Source of the DNA: AC-37 sp036389105
Lineage (GTDB): Bacteria; Actinomycetota; Thermoleophilia; Solirubrobacterales; Thermoleophilaceae
DNA: 24,188 nucleotides
Direction: 5' to 3'
Assembly: GCA_036389105.1 (NCBI GenBank)
Contig: DASVQK010000027.1
Coordinates: 1-24,188 of the forward strand
The notes below the pieces were generated by a model. That model was not told the DNA's origin. It saw only the letters and a program-made list of their open reading frames with translations, and did not search any database. Position 1 is the first letter of the stretch, and each line of letters starts with the position of its first letter. Shown piece by piece: positions 16,084 to 23,588 of the stretch. Both the position numbers and the translations under genes were made by a program.

Positions 16084-17454
16084 TCACGGGCGACGTTCAC
16101 GACGCGCGACCACGCGAACCGTCGCGCGTCCGGGGCGGAACCCGGCTTTTCCGGCCCGGACGCGATGCCTGCCCGTGTGCCGTAAGCGCCCGACCAGCAC
16201 GGCACGGCCGGAGGAGCGTGTGCGTGCCGCCGAGCCGGCGAACCTCACCAGCGCGCCCCTGACCGGTCGCGAGCGGCCCCCCGCGGACGTGGTCACGCGG
16301 ATGGAGAACCGGACGCGGCGGCCAGCCCGAACCCGGCGCGGGCGCACGGACATCCGCAGCCGCGGCAAGGTGCCGCCGTGCGCCGATCCGGGCGGCGCCG
16401 AGCCGGGGGGCAGGTCCAGCGCCTCGAGGAGCGTGGTGTCGCCGACGTGGACGTACCTGCCGGTTCCCTCGATCGCGTAGACGCGACGTCCGTATGACGC
16501 GCAGGCGAGATGATTGCGAGGGGTCGCCATGTCGGGCAGGCGTGTCCAGCCACCCGTGGCGGGATCGAACTGCTCGACCTGGCCGATGTTGCGGGTGAAT
16601 TCCATGCCCCCGTAGACGACGATCCGCTCACCGACCGTCTCCGCGCAGCCCGCGCTGCGGGCATAGCGGGGGCTCGGCACGCGCTCCCAACGGTCGGACG
16701 CGGGCGAGTACCGCTCCGTGTCGGACAGGTCCCCGAGCGTCGCGTAGGCGTCGCGTCGCCCGCCGATCACGTAGAAGCTCGAGCCGCTGACCGCGGCCAG
16801 GGACTGCTCGCGCGGGACCGCCATGTCCGCGCCGCGGCTCCAGCGCCCGGTCGCGAAGTCGTAGATCTCGAGCGCCGTCAGCTCCCCGTCGCCTGGAGAG
16901 AAGCCACCCGCCACGTACAGCTTGTCGCCGATCGCCGCAGCCGAGATCCCTCCCCGCTTGAGCGGCGGCGGCGTCAGCTCGGTCCAGACGTTCCGCGCGG
17001 GGTCGTAGCGGAGCAGGATCGCCACGGCGAGCCCGTTCGACCGCGAAAACGTCGCCATGTCCCCCATGTAGCCGTCGATCACGTACAGCTGGCCGTCGTA
17101 CGCGACCGCGGCAGTGTGATTCAGCGCCACGGGCATGGGCGCCACGCGGCTCCAGCTGTCGGTGCGAATGTCGTAGCGCTCCACCGCATTGGTCGGCTGG
17201 AGACCCTCGAACCCGCCGAGGACATAGATCCCGGTTCCAATCCGGGCGCCGGCGGGCACCCCTCTGGCCAGGAGCGACGGGTGCAGCGCAAACCAGCTCG
17301 TGCCCTCCGCGGCCGCTGCCGGCGCGATCCCCGGCGCGCCGCAGAACGCGGCCAGGACGGCGGCGACGACCGCGATCGTCGAGTAGAGGAACGACTGGCG
17401 AACGCACGCTGCCACCGCCCGGGAGATGCTCGGCAAGGCGGCCCTGGACGGCAT
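16084..17454 (-). CDS. Secreted Kelch-repeat protein (Kelch-4)
   Basis: 456 residues on the - strand, convergent with MAO-2. It has a longer N-terminus than its paralogues: about 22 residues, then a hydrophobic core (YSTIAVVAAVLAAFCGA) and likely cleavage near APAAAAEG around residue 50. The mature start is TSWFALHPSLLAR. Six Kelch units follow, with the blade-two loop GYMGDMATF at residue 128, then an Ig-like tail (from about residue 365, LRMSVRPRRVRAGRRVRF). Within the window it is closest to Kelch-3. By eye it uses A/T-ending codons somewhat more often than its neighbours, which may mean a different age; this was not computed. It is 80 bases downstream of the nucleotide-sugar dehydrogenase gene in the same direction, so it could be read from that operon or from its own promoter. 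Confidence 0.85.
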   Translation of the reverse strand: MPSRAALPSISRAVAACVRQSFLYSTIAVVAAVLAAFCGAPGIAPAAAAEGTSWFALHPSLLARGVPAGARIGTGIYVLGGFEGLQPTNAVERYDIRTDSWSRVAPMPVALNHTAAVAYDGQLYVIDGYMGDMATFSRSNGLAVAILLRYDPARNVWTELTPPPLKRGGISAAAIGDKLYVAGGFSPGDGELTALEIYDFATGRWSRGADMAVPREQSLAAVSGSSFYVIGGRRDAYATLGDLSDTERYSPASDRWERVPSPRYARSAGCAETVGERIVVYGGMEFTRNIGQVEQFDPATGGWTRLPDMATPRNHLACASYGRRVYAIEGTGRYVHVGDTTLLEALDLPPGSAPPGSAHGGTLPRLRMSVRPRRVRAGRRVRFSIRVTTSAGGRSRPVRGALVRFAGSAARTRSSGRAVLVGRLRHTGRHRVRAGKAGFRPGRATVRVVARRERRP

Positions 17455-17534
17455 CGTCGGCGACGGTCAAACGGTCACCTGGGGGATGTCCGGCCTGCCC
17501 TCCGGGGAGTCGACCTGCGCGGGGGACCCGTTCC

Positions 17535-18773
17535 CTAGCCGGCCGGCCGCGCCAGTTCCTGCACGTACGCGAACACCTGCCCGGTGCCGGTCACGTTCCA
17601 GGGGTCCACCACCACCGCGTCGTCCGGGACCTGGGGCAGCACGGTCTCGTACTCGGGGTGGTCCGTCGCCACCACCACGGCATTCGCCCCGTCCAGGATC
17701 GACTCGAGCGGCTCGGTGCCCTCCACGACGTGCGGGTCGTGACGGGCGACGTGCGCCAGCTCGCGCTCCAGCAGGCGGATGAGCTTGCCGGACAGCGAGT
17801 CGCGCAGGTCGTCGGACCCGCGCTTGAAGGTCAGTCCTAGCACCGCCACCTTGCAGTCGCGAAGCGATCCGCCCAGACGGCGCTTGAGCCCCTCGACCAG
17901 GAACAGCGGCACCGACTCGTGCACGCGCGAGACGCCCAGCAGCATGCCCGGCGAGCTGGACCGCTCCTCCGAGAACGCGAAGTCCTTGCGGAGGCAGGTG
18001 CCCGCCGTCAGGCCCGGCCGCGCCATCCCGCCGCGCGGGTAGTCGTGGTTGATCAGCTCGATGACGTCGAACACGTTGGCTCCGTACTGCTCGCACTCCA
18101 TCATCAGGAGGTTGGGGAGGGCGAACTGCGTGTAGCGGAGGATGTTGGTCCAGATCTTGGCCAGCTCGGCCTGCACCGGCGTGGTCTGCACGATCTCGGT
18201 GCCGAAGGGCTCGAACAGCCGCCCGGCACGCTCGCCCGAGCCCTCGCCCACGCCGCCGACGATGCACGGCAGGCTGGCCATCTCCTCGAGGAAGTGGTTG
18301 ACGGCGATCCGCTCGGGCACGTGCGCCACGAAGATGTCCTCGCCCACCCGGAAGCCGCGCCGCTGCTCGATGTAGCCGGCCACCCACTCGGTGGTGCCCG
18401 GGGCGACGGTGGAGCGCAGGATGATCGTCTGGCCCTCGCGCAGCAGCGGCAGCAGGTCGTCCACCGCGCTGCGGATCTGCGACACGTCGATCTCGATGTG
18501 CACGTGCGTGGGCGTCCCCAGCGTGAGCACCACGAAGTCGGAGTCCGCGGCGTCCTGGATCCGCTGGCTCACCCGCAGGCGGCCGCTGGGGAGCACGCGC
18601 TCGAGCAGCTCCTGCGTGCCGGTCTCCTGGAACGGCATGCGGCCGGCCTGGACCTGCTCGAGCACTCGCGGCTCGCGGTCCACGCCGACCACGTCCGCGC
18701 CGCGGTCGGCCAGTGCGAGGGCCAGCGGCAGGCCGATCCTGCCCAGCCCGACGATCGCGACGTTGGCCGCCAT
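17535..18773 (-). CDS. UDP-glucose/GDP-mannose dehydrogenase family protein
   Basis: 412 residues; NAD-dependent two-step oxidation of a UDP-sugar C6 hydroxyl to a carboxylate, supplying uronic-acid sugars for surface polysaccharide. The N-terminal Rossmann motif is VAIVGLGRIGLPLALALADRG. TLGTPTHVH and LRSTVAPGTTE follow, then the central helical domain with KIWTNILRYTQFALPN. The catalytic Cys lies in PGLTAGTCLRKDFAF, a variant of the usual GFGGSCFPKD. The C-terminal domain has VLGLTFKRGSDDLRDS. The overall pattern resembles UDP-ManNAc/UDP-GlcNAc dehydrogenases as much as UDP-glucose dehydrogenase, so the sugar is left open. It starts 10 bases after tagA, so the two are almost certainly co-transcribed. 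Confidence 0.88.
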   Translation of the reverse strand: MAANVAIVGLGRIGLPLALALADRGADVVGVDREPRVLEQVQAGRMPFQETGTQELLERVLPSGRLRVSQRIQDAADSDFVVLTLGTPTHVHIEIDVSQIRSAVDDLLPLLREGQTIILRSTVAPGTTEWVAGYIEQRRGFRVGEDIFVAHVPERIAVNHFLEEMASLPCIVGGVGEGSGERAGRLFEPFGTEIVQTTPVQAELAKIWTNILRYTQFALPNLLMMECEQYGANVFDVIELINHDYPRGGMARPGLTAGTCLRKDFAFSEERSSSPGMLLGVSRVHESVPLFLVEGLKRRLGGSLRDCKVAVLGLTFKRGSDDLRDSLSGKLIRLLERELAHVARHDPHVVEGTEPLESILDGANAVVVATDHPEYETVLPQVPDDAVVVDPWNVTGTGQVFAYVQELARPAG

Positions 18774-18783
18774 CGCGGCGAGA

Positions 18784-19680
18784 CTAGCGCGCGGGGCGGA
18801 GCGCGGGGGCGGACGAGCGCTCGCGCACGAGCTGGCGCGCGAACGCCGCCATGAAGCGGGGGTTGTAGTAGAGGTAGCGCGGCAGGAGGCGCCGCGGCTC
18901 CTGCGCGATCCGGTACGTCCACTCCAGGCCGCGCGCCTGCATCCACTCCGGCGCCTGCGAGATGCGCTCGGCGTGGAAGTCGAACGCGGCGCCCACGGCG
19001 CACATCACGGGCACGTCGAGCTTGCCGCGCATGCGCGCCATCCACTTCTCCTGCTTCGGCACGCCAACCCCGACCCACAGGACGTCGGGCCGGGCGGCGT
19101 TGACCTGCCGGGCGATCTCGTCCTCCTCGGCCTCCGTCAACGGCCGGAACGGCGGCGAGTAGCCGCCCACGATCTTCATGCCCGGGTTGGATTTGTGCAT
19201 GTTCAGCGCGAGCTGCGCGAGCGAGCCCTGGTCGCGACCGCCGTAAAGCCACACGCGGTGGCCGCGGTCGCGGCAGCGCTGGTTGTAGCGGCGCATCAGC
19301 TCGGGGCCGTACACCCGGTTGGGAAGGTTCTCGCCGAGCAGGTTGGCGGCCCACACGAGCGGCATGCCGTCCGGCACGGTCAGGGTGGACCCGAGCACCG
19401 CGGCGCGCATCTCGGGATCGGTGTGGGCGACCATCACGGCGTGGACGGCCACGCAGCAGACGTAGCCGCGCTCGCCGCGCTCGATCATCCCGTCCATGAC
19501 GTCCATCGCCTGGGCGTAGTCGGTCATCGCGATCGGGATGCCCAGGATCTCGCGGGTGCGGATCTCGCTGGGGGAGGGGAGCCCGCGGGCGCCGAGGGCG
19601 GCCGTCTCGGTGGTCTCGCCGAGCGGGGCCAGCGCGGGCATCCGCTCGTCGGAGATCGACTGTGGCTGGGACGGAGTCAC
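18784..19680 (-). CDS. WecG/TagA/CpsF family glycosyltransferase
   Basis: Transfers a sugar, typically N-acetylmannosamine or its uronic acid, to a lipid-linked acceptor on the inner face of the membrane. The conserved core starts at REILGIPIAMTDY. VPDGMPLVWAANLLG holds the Asp proposed as catalytic base in TagA, and VYGPELMRRY, GGRDQGS and VGVGVPKQEKWMARM are family signatures. Start is uncertain: GTG 19680 is used (298 residues). TTG 19713 and ATG 19641 are also in frame and none has a strong ribosome-binding site. The first 45 or so residues are not conserved. It sits 10 bases upstream of the nucleotide-sugar dehydrogenase, which suits a ManNAc/ManNAcA-type pathway. Confidence 0.87.
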   Translation of the reverse strand: MTPSQPQSISDERMPALAPLGETTETAALGARGLPSPSEIRTREILGIPIAMTDYAQAMDVMDGMIERGERGYVCCVAVHAVMVAHTDPEMRAAVLGSTLTVPDGMPLVWAANLLGENLPNRVYGPELMRRYNQRCRDRGHRVWLYGGRDQGSLAQLALNMHKSNPGMKIVGGYSPPFRPLTEAEEDEIARQVNAARPDVLWVGVGVPKQEKWMARMRGKLDVPVMCAVGAAFDFHAERISQAPEWMQARGLEWTYRIAQEPRRLLPRYLYYNPRFMAAFARQLVRERSSAPALRPAR

Positions 19681-19750
19681 TACTGAGGGGTCCCCGTGGG
19701 GGAGGACGCGCAAACTACGTGCACGACCGCTGCCGGATGAGGGCGGATCG

Positions 19751-19756
19751 AGTGTA
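19751..19756 (-). promoter_or_regulatory. Possible -10 element upstream of the TagA-type gene
   Basis: On the - strand the bases read TACACT, matching TAnnnT, in the gap between the DUF2304 gene and the TagA-type gene. That would put a transcript start about 65 bases before GTG 19680. No good -35 is visible at the expected distance, so this is only a candidate for a second promoter within the polysaccharide operon. Confidence 0.2.
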
Positions 19757-19820
19757 GCTGCGAGGGGGAGAGCATTGCGGTGGCGCCGGACGCTGGAGCG
19801 CTGTGGCGGCTCAAACGCGT

Positions 19821-19842
19821 CCCCGCGCGGGAAGTTGCGGGG
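19821..19842 (-). terminator. Possible hairpin after the DUF2304 gene
   Basis: CCCCGC (19821-19826) can pair with GCGGGG (19837-19842) around a 10-base loop, 6 bases past the DUF2304 stop in the - direction. The loop region also contains the palindrome CCCGCGCGGG (19822-19831). Only a short TTT follows on the - strand, so termination would be weak. Confidence 0.3.
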
Positions 19843-19848
19843 GGCCGG

Positions 19849-20292
19849 CTACTCGCGCGAGCGTTCGAGCACCCGTGGCGGCGCCGACGCCTCGAAGCGG
19901 GCGGGGTTGCCCAGCGGATCGGCCTGCTCGAGCTGGTCCTCCACCGCGGCGGCGGTCTCGCGCTGCCTCTCCTCGAGCAGCGCCAGCCGCTGCGCCAGCA
20001 CCTTGTTCTGATCGGCCAGACGCGACACGGCCACCGAGAAGTGGAGCAGCAGCACCAGCACGAAGCCCAGTCCGATCGCGAACAGGGCGTTGGGCGGCGA
20101 GTAGATGCCGATCCCGTGCGCGACCTTCTCGAGCGCGCCCTTCCAGACGGCCAGCCCCAGCAGCGCCACCGCGCTGAACAGCCACAGGATCGCGTAGCGC
20201 TCCAGCAGCCGCCGGCGGCGGACGAGGTCGAGCAGCAGCACGAACAGGCCGAAGGTCAGGACGATCGAGACGACTTGGATCCGCAGCTGCAT
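19849..20292 (-). CDS. DUF2304 small membrane protein
   Basis: 147 residues from ATG 20292, one base after the GT2 stop, with GGGATCTGAG just upstream. The longer open frame runs back into the GT2 gene and is rejected. Three hydrophobic segments are visible: QVVSIVLTFGLFVLLLDLV, AILWLFSAVALLGLAVW and ALFAIGLGFVLVLLLHFSVAV. A charged helix follows (LADQNKVLAQRLALLEER), a likely short cytoplasmic coiled coil. DUF2304 genes commonly lie beside GT2 polyprenyl-phosphate glycosyltransferases. A membrane-partner role for the GT2 enzyme is a reasonable inference, but the biochemical function is not established. Confidence 0.85.
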   Translation of the reverse strand: MQLRIQVVSIVLTFGLFVLLLDLVRRRRLLERYAILWLFSAVALLGLAVWKGALEKVAHGIGIYSPPNALFAIGLGFVLVLLLHFSVAVSRLADQNKVLAQRLALLEERQRETAAAVEDQLEQADPLGNPARFEASAPPRVLERSRE

Positions 20293-20293
20293 C

Positions 20294-21052
20294 TCAGATC
20301 CCGTGGCTCGCCGCCACCGGGGCGTCGTCGCCGGGCTCCACCACCGGCCGCGCACGGCCGAGCCCGACGAAGATGGCCAGCAGCACCTTGACCATGTAGT
20401 AGACCGACTTGCCGGAGCGGATCGAGGACTTGCCGCCGCCGCGCTGGAACATCCGCACCGGCACCTCGCGCATGCGCAGCCGGTGGTAGTGCAGCACCAG
20501 GACGGCCTCGACCTCCGGGTAGTCGTGCGGGTAGTCGCGGGCGAACAGCGAGATCGCGCGGCGGTTGTACAGGCGGAAGCCGGAGGTGGGGTCGGTCACC
20601 TTCTGGCCGACGATGCGCGACAGGATGAAGGCGAACACGTGGATGCCGGCGCGGCGGCTGATCGGCCCCACGTACTCGAGATCCTTCAGGAAGCGCGAGC
20701 CGCAGACCACGTCGAGGGCCGGGTCGGCCTCCATCTCCCTGGTGAGCTTCGCGATCTCGGCCGGGTCGTGCTGGCCGTCGGCGTCCACCTGGACCATGTA
20801 GTCGTAGCCGCTCTCGAGCGCGAACTTGAACCCGGACTGCACCGCCCCGCCGATGCCCAGGTTGAACGGGTGACGCAGCACGCGGGCGCCGGCCTGGGTG
20901 GCCTCGCGGCAGGTGGAGTCGGTGGAGCCGTCGTCGATCACCACGACGTCGAACGCCGGCGCGTGCTCGTGCAGCGCGCCGATCACGCGTCCGACGGTGC
21001 CCGCCTCGTTGTAGGCGGGGACGACGGCTAGGCAGGATCGTTCGGAGATCAC
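20294..21052 (-). CDS. GT2 family glycosyltransferase (polyprenyl-phosphate sugar synthase-like)
   Basis: 252 residues from GTG 21052. It probably moves a hexose from a nucleotide sugar to a polyprenyl phosphate, as DPM1-type enzymes do. Visible GT-A motifs are LAVVPAYNEAGTVGRVI, VVIDDGSTDST, the metal-binding DADGQHDPAEI and DPTSGFRLYNRRAI. The last 40 residues hold a hydrophobic helix (YYMVKVLLAIFVGLG) but no full GtrA-like membrane domain; the adjacent DUF2304 protein may supply the anchor. An ATG at 21145 would add 31 unconserved residues that run into the upstream control region of the divergent ddhC, so the later GTG is preferred. The upstream ribosome-binding site is weak. Confidence 0.88.
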   Translation of the reverse strand: MISERSCLAVVPAYNEAGTVGRVIGALHEHAPAFDVVVIDDGSTDSTCREATQAGARVLRHPFNLGIGGAVQSGFKFALESGYDYMVQVDADGQHDPAEIAKLTREMEADPALDVVCGSRFLKDLEYVGPISRRAGIHVFAFILSRIVGQKVTDPTSGFRLYNRRAISLFARDYPHDYPEVEAVLVLHYHRLRMREVPVRMFQRGGGKSSIRSGKSVYYMVKVLLAIFVGLGRARPVVEPGDDAPVAASHGI

Positions 21053-21204
21053 CGGTGTCTCTCGCTTGGAGCGCGGCGAAGCGCGGAAGTTTCGGCGCTC
21101 GCCCAGGCTTTCTCGGGTCGAGGTTAGCGCGGTTTCGGCGGCCATCCGGGCGGTCGCTCTCTTACGATGGACCGATCGCCGATCCCTCCGATAGCGGGGC
21201 CGCG
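21053..21204. promoter_or_regulatory. Divergent control region between GT2 and ddhC
   Basis: This region of about 150 bases lies between the conserved starts of two divergent genes and should hold promoters for both. Candidate -10 elements are TACGAT (21163-21168, + strand) and TAACCT (- strand, at 21120-21125). Neither has a clear -35. The + candidate would place a transcript start near 21175, close to where the ddhC protein should begin. Confidence 0.3.
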
Positions 21205-22512
21205 CTGCGCGACGAGATCCTGGAGCTCGTGCGCCGATACCGCTCGACCGAGCTCGTGGCGGACGAGTTCCGGCCCGGGGAGACCCTGATCCCCACGTCC
21301 GGGCGCGTGTTCGACGACGATGAGCTGGCCACCCTGGTGGACGCCGCGCTCGACTTCTGGCTGACCACGGGCCGCTTCGCGCACACGCTGGAGCGCGGGC
21401 TGGCGTCGTTCGTGGGCGTCCGGCACGCGATCCTCTGCAACTCGGGCTCCTCGGCCAACCTGCTCGCGCTGTCGGCGCTCACCTCGCCGAAGCTGGGGGA
21501 GCGGCGCCTGCGCCCGGGCGACGAGGTCATCACCGCCGCGGCGGGCTTTCCCACCACGCTCAACCCGATCCTCCAGAACGGGATGGTGCCGGTGTTCGTG
21601 GACGTCGACCCGGCCACGGGCAACGTCGATCCGCGACTTATGGAGGAGGCCGCGGGACCGCGCACGCGGGCGATCCTGCTGGCCCACACGCTGGGCAACC
21701 CCTTCGACCTCGACGCCGCGGTCGGCCTGGCGGAGAAGCACGACCTGTGGCTGATCGAGGACAACTGCGACGCGCTGGGCTCGCTGTACCGGGGGCGGCC
21801 CACCGGCACCTTCGGACAGCTGGCCACCCTGAGCTTCTACCCGGCCCACCACATCACCACGGGGGAGGGCGGCGGCGTGCTGACGAACGACGGACGGCTG
21901 AAGACGCTGGTCGAGTCGTTCCGCGACTGGGGGCGCGACTGCTGGTGCGAGCCCGGCGAGGACAACACCTGCGGCAAGCGCTTCGGCATGCAGCTCGGCG
22001 ACCTCCCCGCCGGCTACGACCACAAGTACATCTTCTCCCACGTGGGCTACAACCTGAAGCTGACCGACCTCCAGGCCGCGGTCGGTGTGGCGCAGCTCGA
22101 GAAGCTGCCCGACTTCGTGGCCGCGCGACGGCGCAACTGGCAGCGGCTTCGCGACGGGCTCGAGCCCTACGCCGACTGGCTCCAGCTGCCGGAGCCGACG
22201 CCCGGCAGCCAACCGAGCTGGTTCGGCTTCTCGATCGTCGTCCGCCCGGATGCGCCCTTCGACCGCGACGCGCTGGTCCAGTGGCTCGAGCGGCACCGGA
22301 TCGCCACGCGGCAGCTGTTCGGCGGCAACCTGCTGCGCCAGCCCGCGTACCGCGACGTGCCGCATCGCGTGGCGGGCAACCTCGACAACAGCGACCTGAT
22401 GATGAACGCGGCGTTCTGGATCGGCGTCTACCCCGGCATCACCGACGCGATGCTGGACTACGTGCTCGACACCTTCGGCGCGTTCTTCACGCGCGCCCGC
22501 GCGGCGGCCTAG
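21055..22512 (+). CDS. ddhC: CDP-6-deoxy-L-threo-D-glycero-4-hexulose-3-dehydrase (E1)
   Basis: PMP- and iron-sulfur-dependent C3 dehydrase that removes the 3-hydroxyl of CDP-4-keto-6-deoxyglucose on the way to 3,6-dideoxyhexoses. It matches RfbH throughout: WLTTGRF, NSGSSANLLALSALTSPKLGE, AAGFPTTLNPILQNG. His replaces the usual PLP-lysine in SFYPAHHITTGEGG (first His codon 21847), the hallmark of E1. The cluster ligands fit C-X57-C-X1-C-X7-C exactly (codons 21766, 21940, 21946, 21970). Start is problematic. The frame opens at GTG 21055, but homology suggests the protein begins near 21205 (435 residues from LRDEILELV), where no ATG/GTG/TTG exists. GTG 21229 is the next canonical codon. The 21055 start is the outer limit. 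Converges with ddhB on a shared CTAG. Confidence 0.92.
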   Translation: MSLAWSAAKRGSFGARPGFLGSRLARFRRPSGRSLSYDGPIADPSDSGAALRDEILELVRRYRSTELVADEFRPGETLIPTSGRVFDDDELATLVDAALDFWLTTGRFAHTLERGLASFVGVRHAILCNSGSSANLLALSALTSPKLGERRLRPGDEVITAAAGFPTTLNPILQNGMVPVFVDVDPATGNVDPRLMEEAAGPRTRAILLAHTLGNPFDLDAAVGLAEKHDLWLIEDNCDALGSLYRGRPTGTFGQLATLSFYPAHHITTGEGGGVLTNDGRLKTLVESFRDWGRDCWCEPGEDNTCGKRFGMQLGDLPAGYDHKYIFSHVGYNLKLTDLQAAVGVAQLEKLPDFVAARRRNWQRLRDGLEPYADWLQLPEPTPGSQPSWFGFSIVVRPDAPFDRDALVQWLERHRIATRQLFGGNLLRQPAYRDVPHRVAGNLDNSDLMMNAAFWIGVYPGITDAMLDYVLDTFGAFFTRARAAA

Positions 22513-23588
22513 GGGTCGCCGCCGCCCCCGGCCGCCGCGAACGCCGCGAACGCCGCGATCTGCGCCTGGCACACCGCGCGCACGTCCGCGCCGTCGCGGT
22601 GCGCGTGGAACCAGTCCACGGTGGCCGACAGCGCCTGGTCCAGGTCCCAGCGGGGTCGCCAACCCAGCCGCTCGCGCGCCTTGCTCGAGTCCAGCCGCAG
22701 CACGTGCGTCTCGGCCGGGCCGCCGTCGCCGTGCTCGGTCCACGACAGCCCGTCGCCCCACAGTTCGCACACGCGGTCGGCGATCCAGCGCACCGGCCGC
22801 TCGTCCCCCGGCTCGGGGCCGAAGTTCCACGGACCCGCCTCCTCCGGCGCCCGCCACAGGCGCTCGGCCAGGGCGAGGTAGCCGCTGAGCGGGTTGAGCA
22901 CGTGCTGCCACGGCCGCACCGCGTCCGGGTTGCGCACGGCGAGGGGCTCGCCGCGGAGCGCCGCGCGCATAGCGTCGGGCACCAGGCGGTCGGCGGCCCA
23001 GTCGCCGCCGCCGATCACGTTGCCGGCGCGCACGGAGCCGATCGCCGGCCCGTCGCGGCCGAACGAGCTCCGGTAGGCGGCCGCCACCAGCTCCGCGCAG
23101 GCCTTGCTGCTCGAGTACGGGTCCGCCCCCCCCAGCGGGTCGCCCTCGCGGCAGGGGCGGCCGTCGGCGCGCTGCTCGTAGCACTTGTCGCTCGTCACCA
23201 CGATCGCCACGCGCGCGCCCGGCTCCAGCCGCACGGCCTCCAGCAGGTTGACCGTGCCCATGGCGTTCGTCTCGTACGTGCCCAGCGGGTCCTCGTACGA
23301 GCGCCGCACGAGCGGCTGGGCGGCCATGTGGAGCACCACCTCGGGTCGGGCGGCCGCCACCGCGGACCGCACCGCGCCCGGGTCGCGGATGTCGCCGGGG
23401 CGCTCCTCCAGGCCGTCGCCCACGCGCGCCGACTCGTACAGCGACGGCTCGGTGGGCGGCGCCAGGCCGAAGCCGGTCACGCGCGCACCGAGCCCGTCGA
23501 GCCACAGGCACAGCCAGCTGCCCTTGAACCCGCTGTGGCCCGTGACCAGCACGCGCCGGCCGCGCCAGAAGGCGGGGTCTACGGCCAC
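22509..23588 (-). CDS. ddhB: CDP-glucose 4,6-dehydratase
   Basis: 359 residues, the same as I recall for Salmonella RfbG. Converts CDP-glucose to CDP-4-keto-6-deoxyglucose using bound NAD. An extended SDR: FWRGRRVLVTGHSGFKGSWL gives the nucleotide loop at residues 16-23, followed by HMAAQPLVRRSYEDP, VTSDKCYE, the Tyr/Lys of DPYSSSKACAELV, RAGNVIGGGDWA and RPWQHVLNPLSGYL. GTG 23588 overlaps the end of ddhA by 10 bases and gives the typical N-terminus; the longer open frame upstream is a shadow of ddhA. The product is the substrate of the E1 enzyme encoded convergently. An Ala/Gly-rich tail (AFAAFAAAGGGG) ends the protein. Confidence 0.93.
   Translation of the reverse strand: MAVDPAFWRGRRVLVTGHSGFKGSWLCLWLDGLGARVTGFGLAPPTEPSLYESARVGDGLEERPGDIRDPGAVRSAVAAARPEVVLHMAAQPLVRRSYEDPLGTYETNAMGTVNLLEAVRLEPGARVAIVVTSDKCYEQRADGRPCREGDPLGGADPYSSSKACAELVAAAYRSSFGRDGPAIGSVRAGNVIGGGDWAADRLVPDAMRAALRGEPLAVRNPDAVRPWQHVLNPLSGYLALAERLWRAPEEAGPWNFGPEPGDERPVRWIADRVCELWGDGLSWTEHGDGGPAETHVLRLDSSKARERLGWRPRWDLDQALSATVDWFHAHRDGADVRAVCQAQIAAFAAFAAAGGGGDP

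Noticed and set aside
21124..23511. 795-residue open frame on the - strand
   Set aside because: Overlaps ddhC antisense and ddhB in a wrong frame. Both real genes match known families residue by residue.
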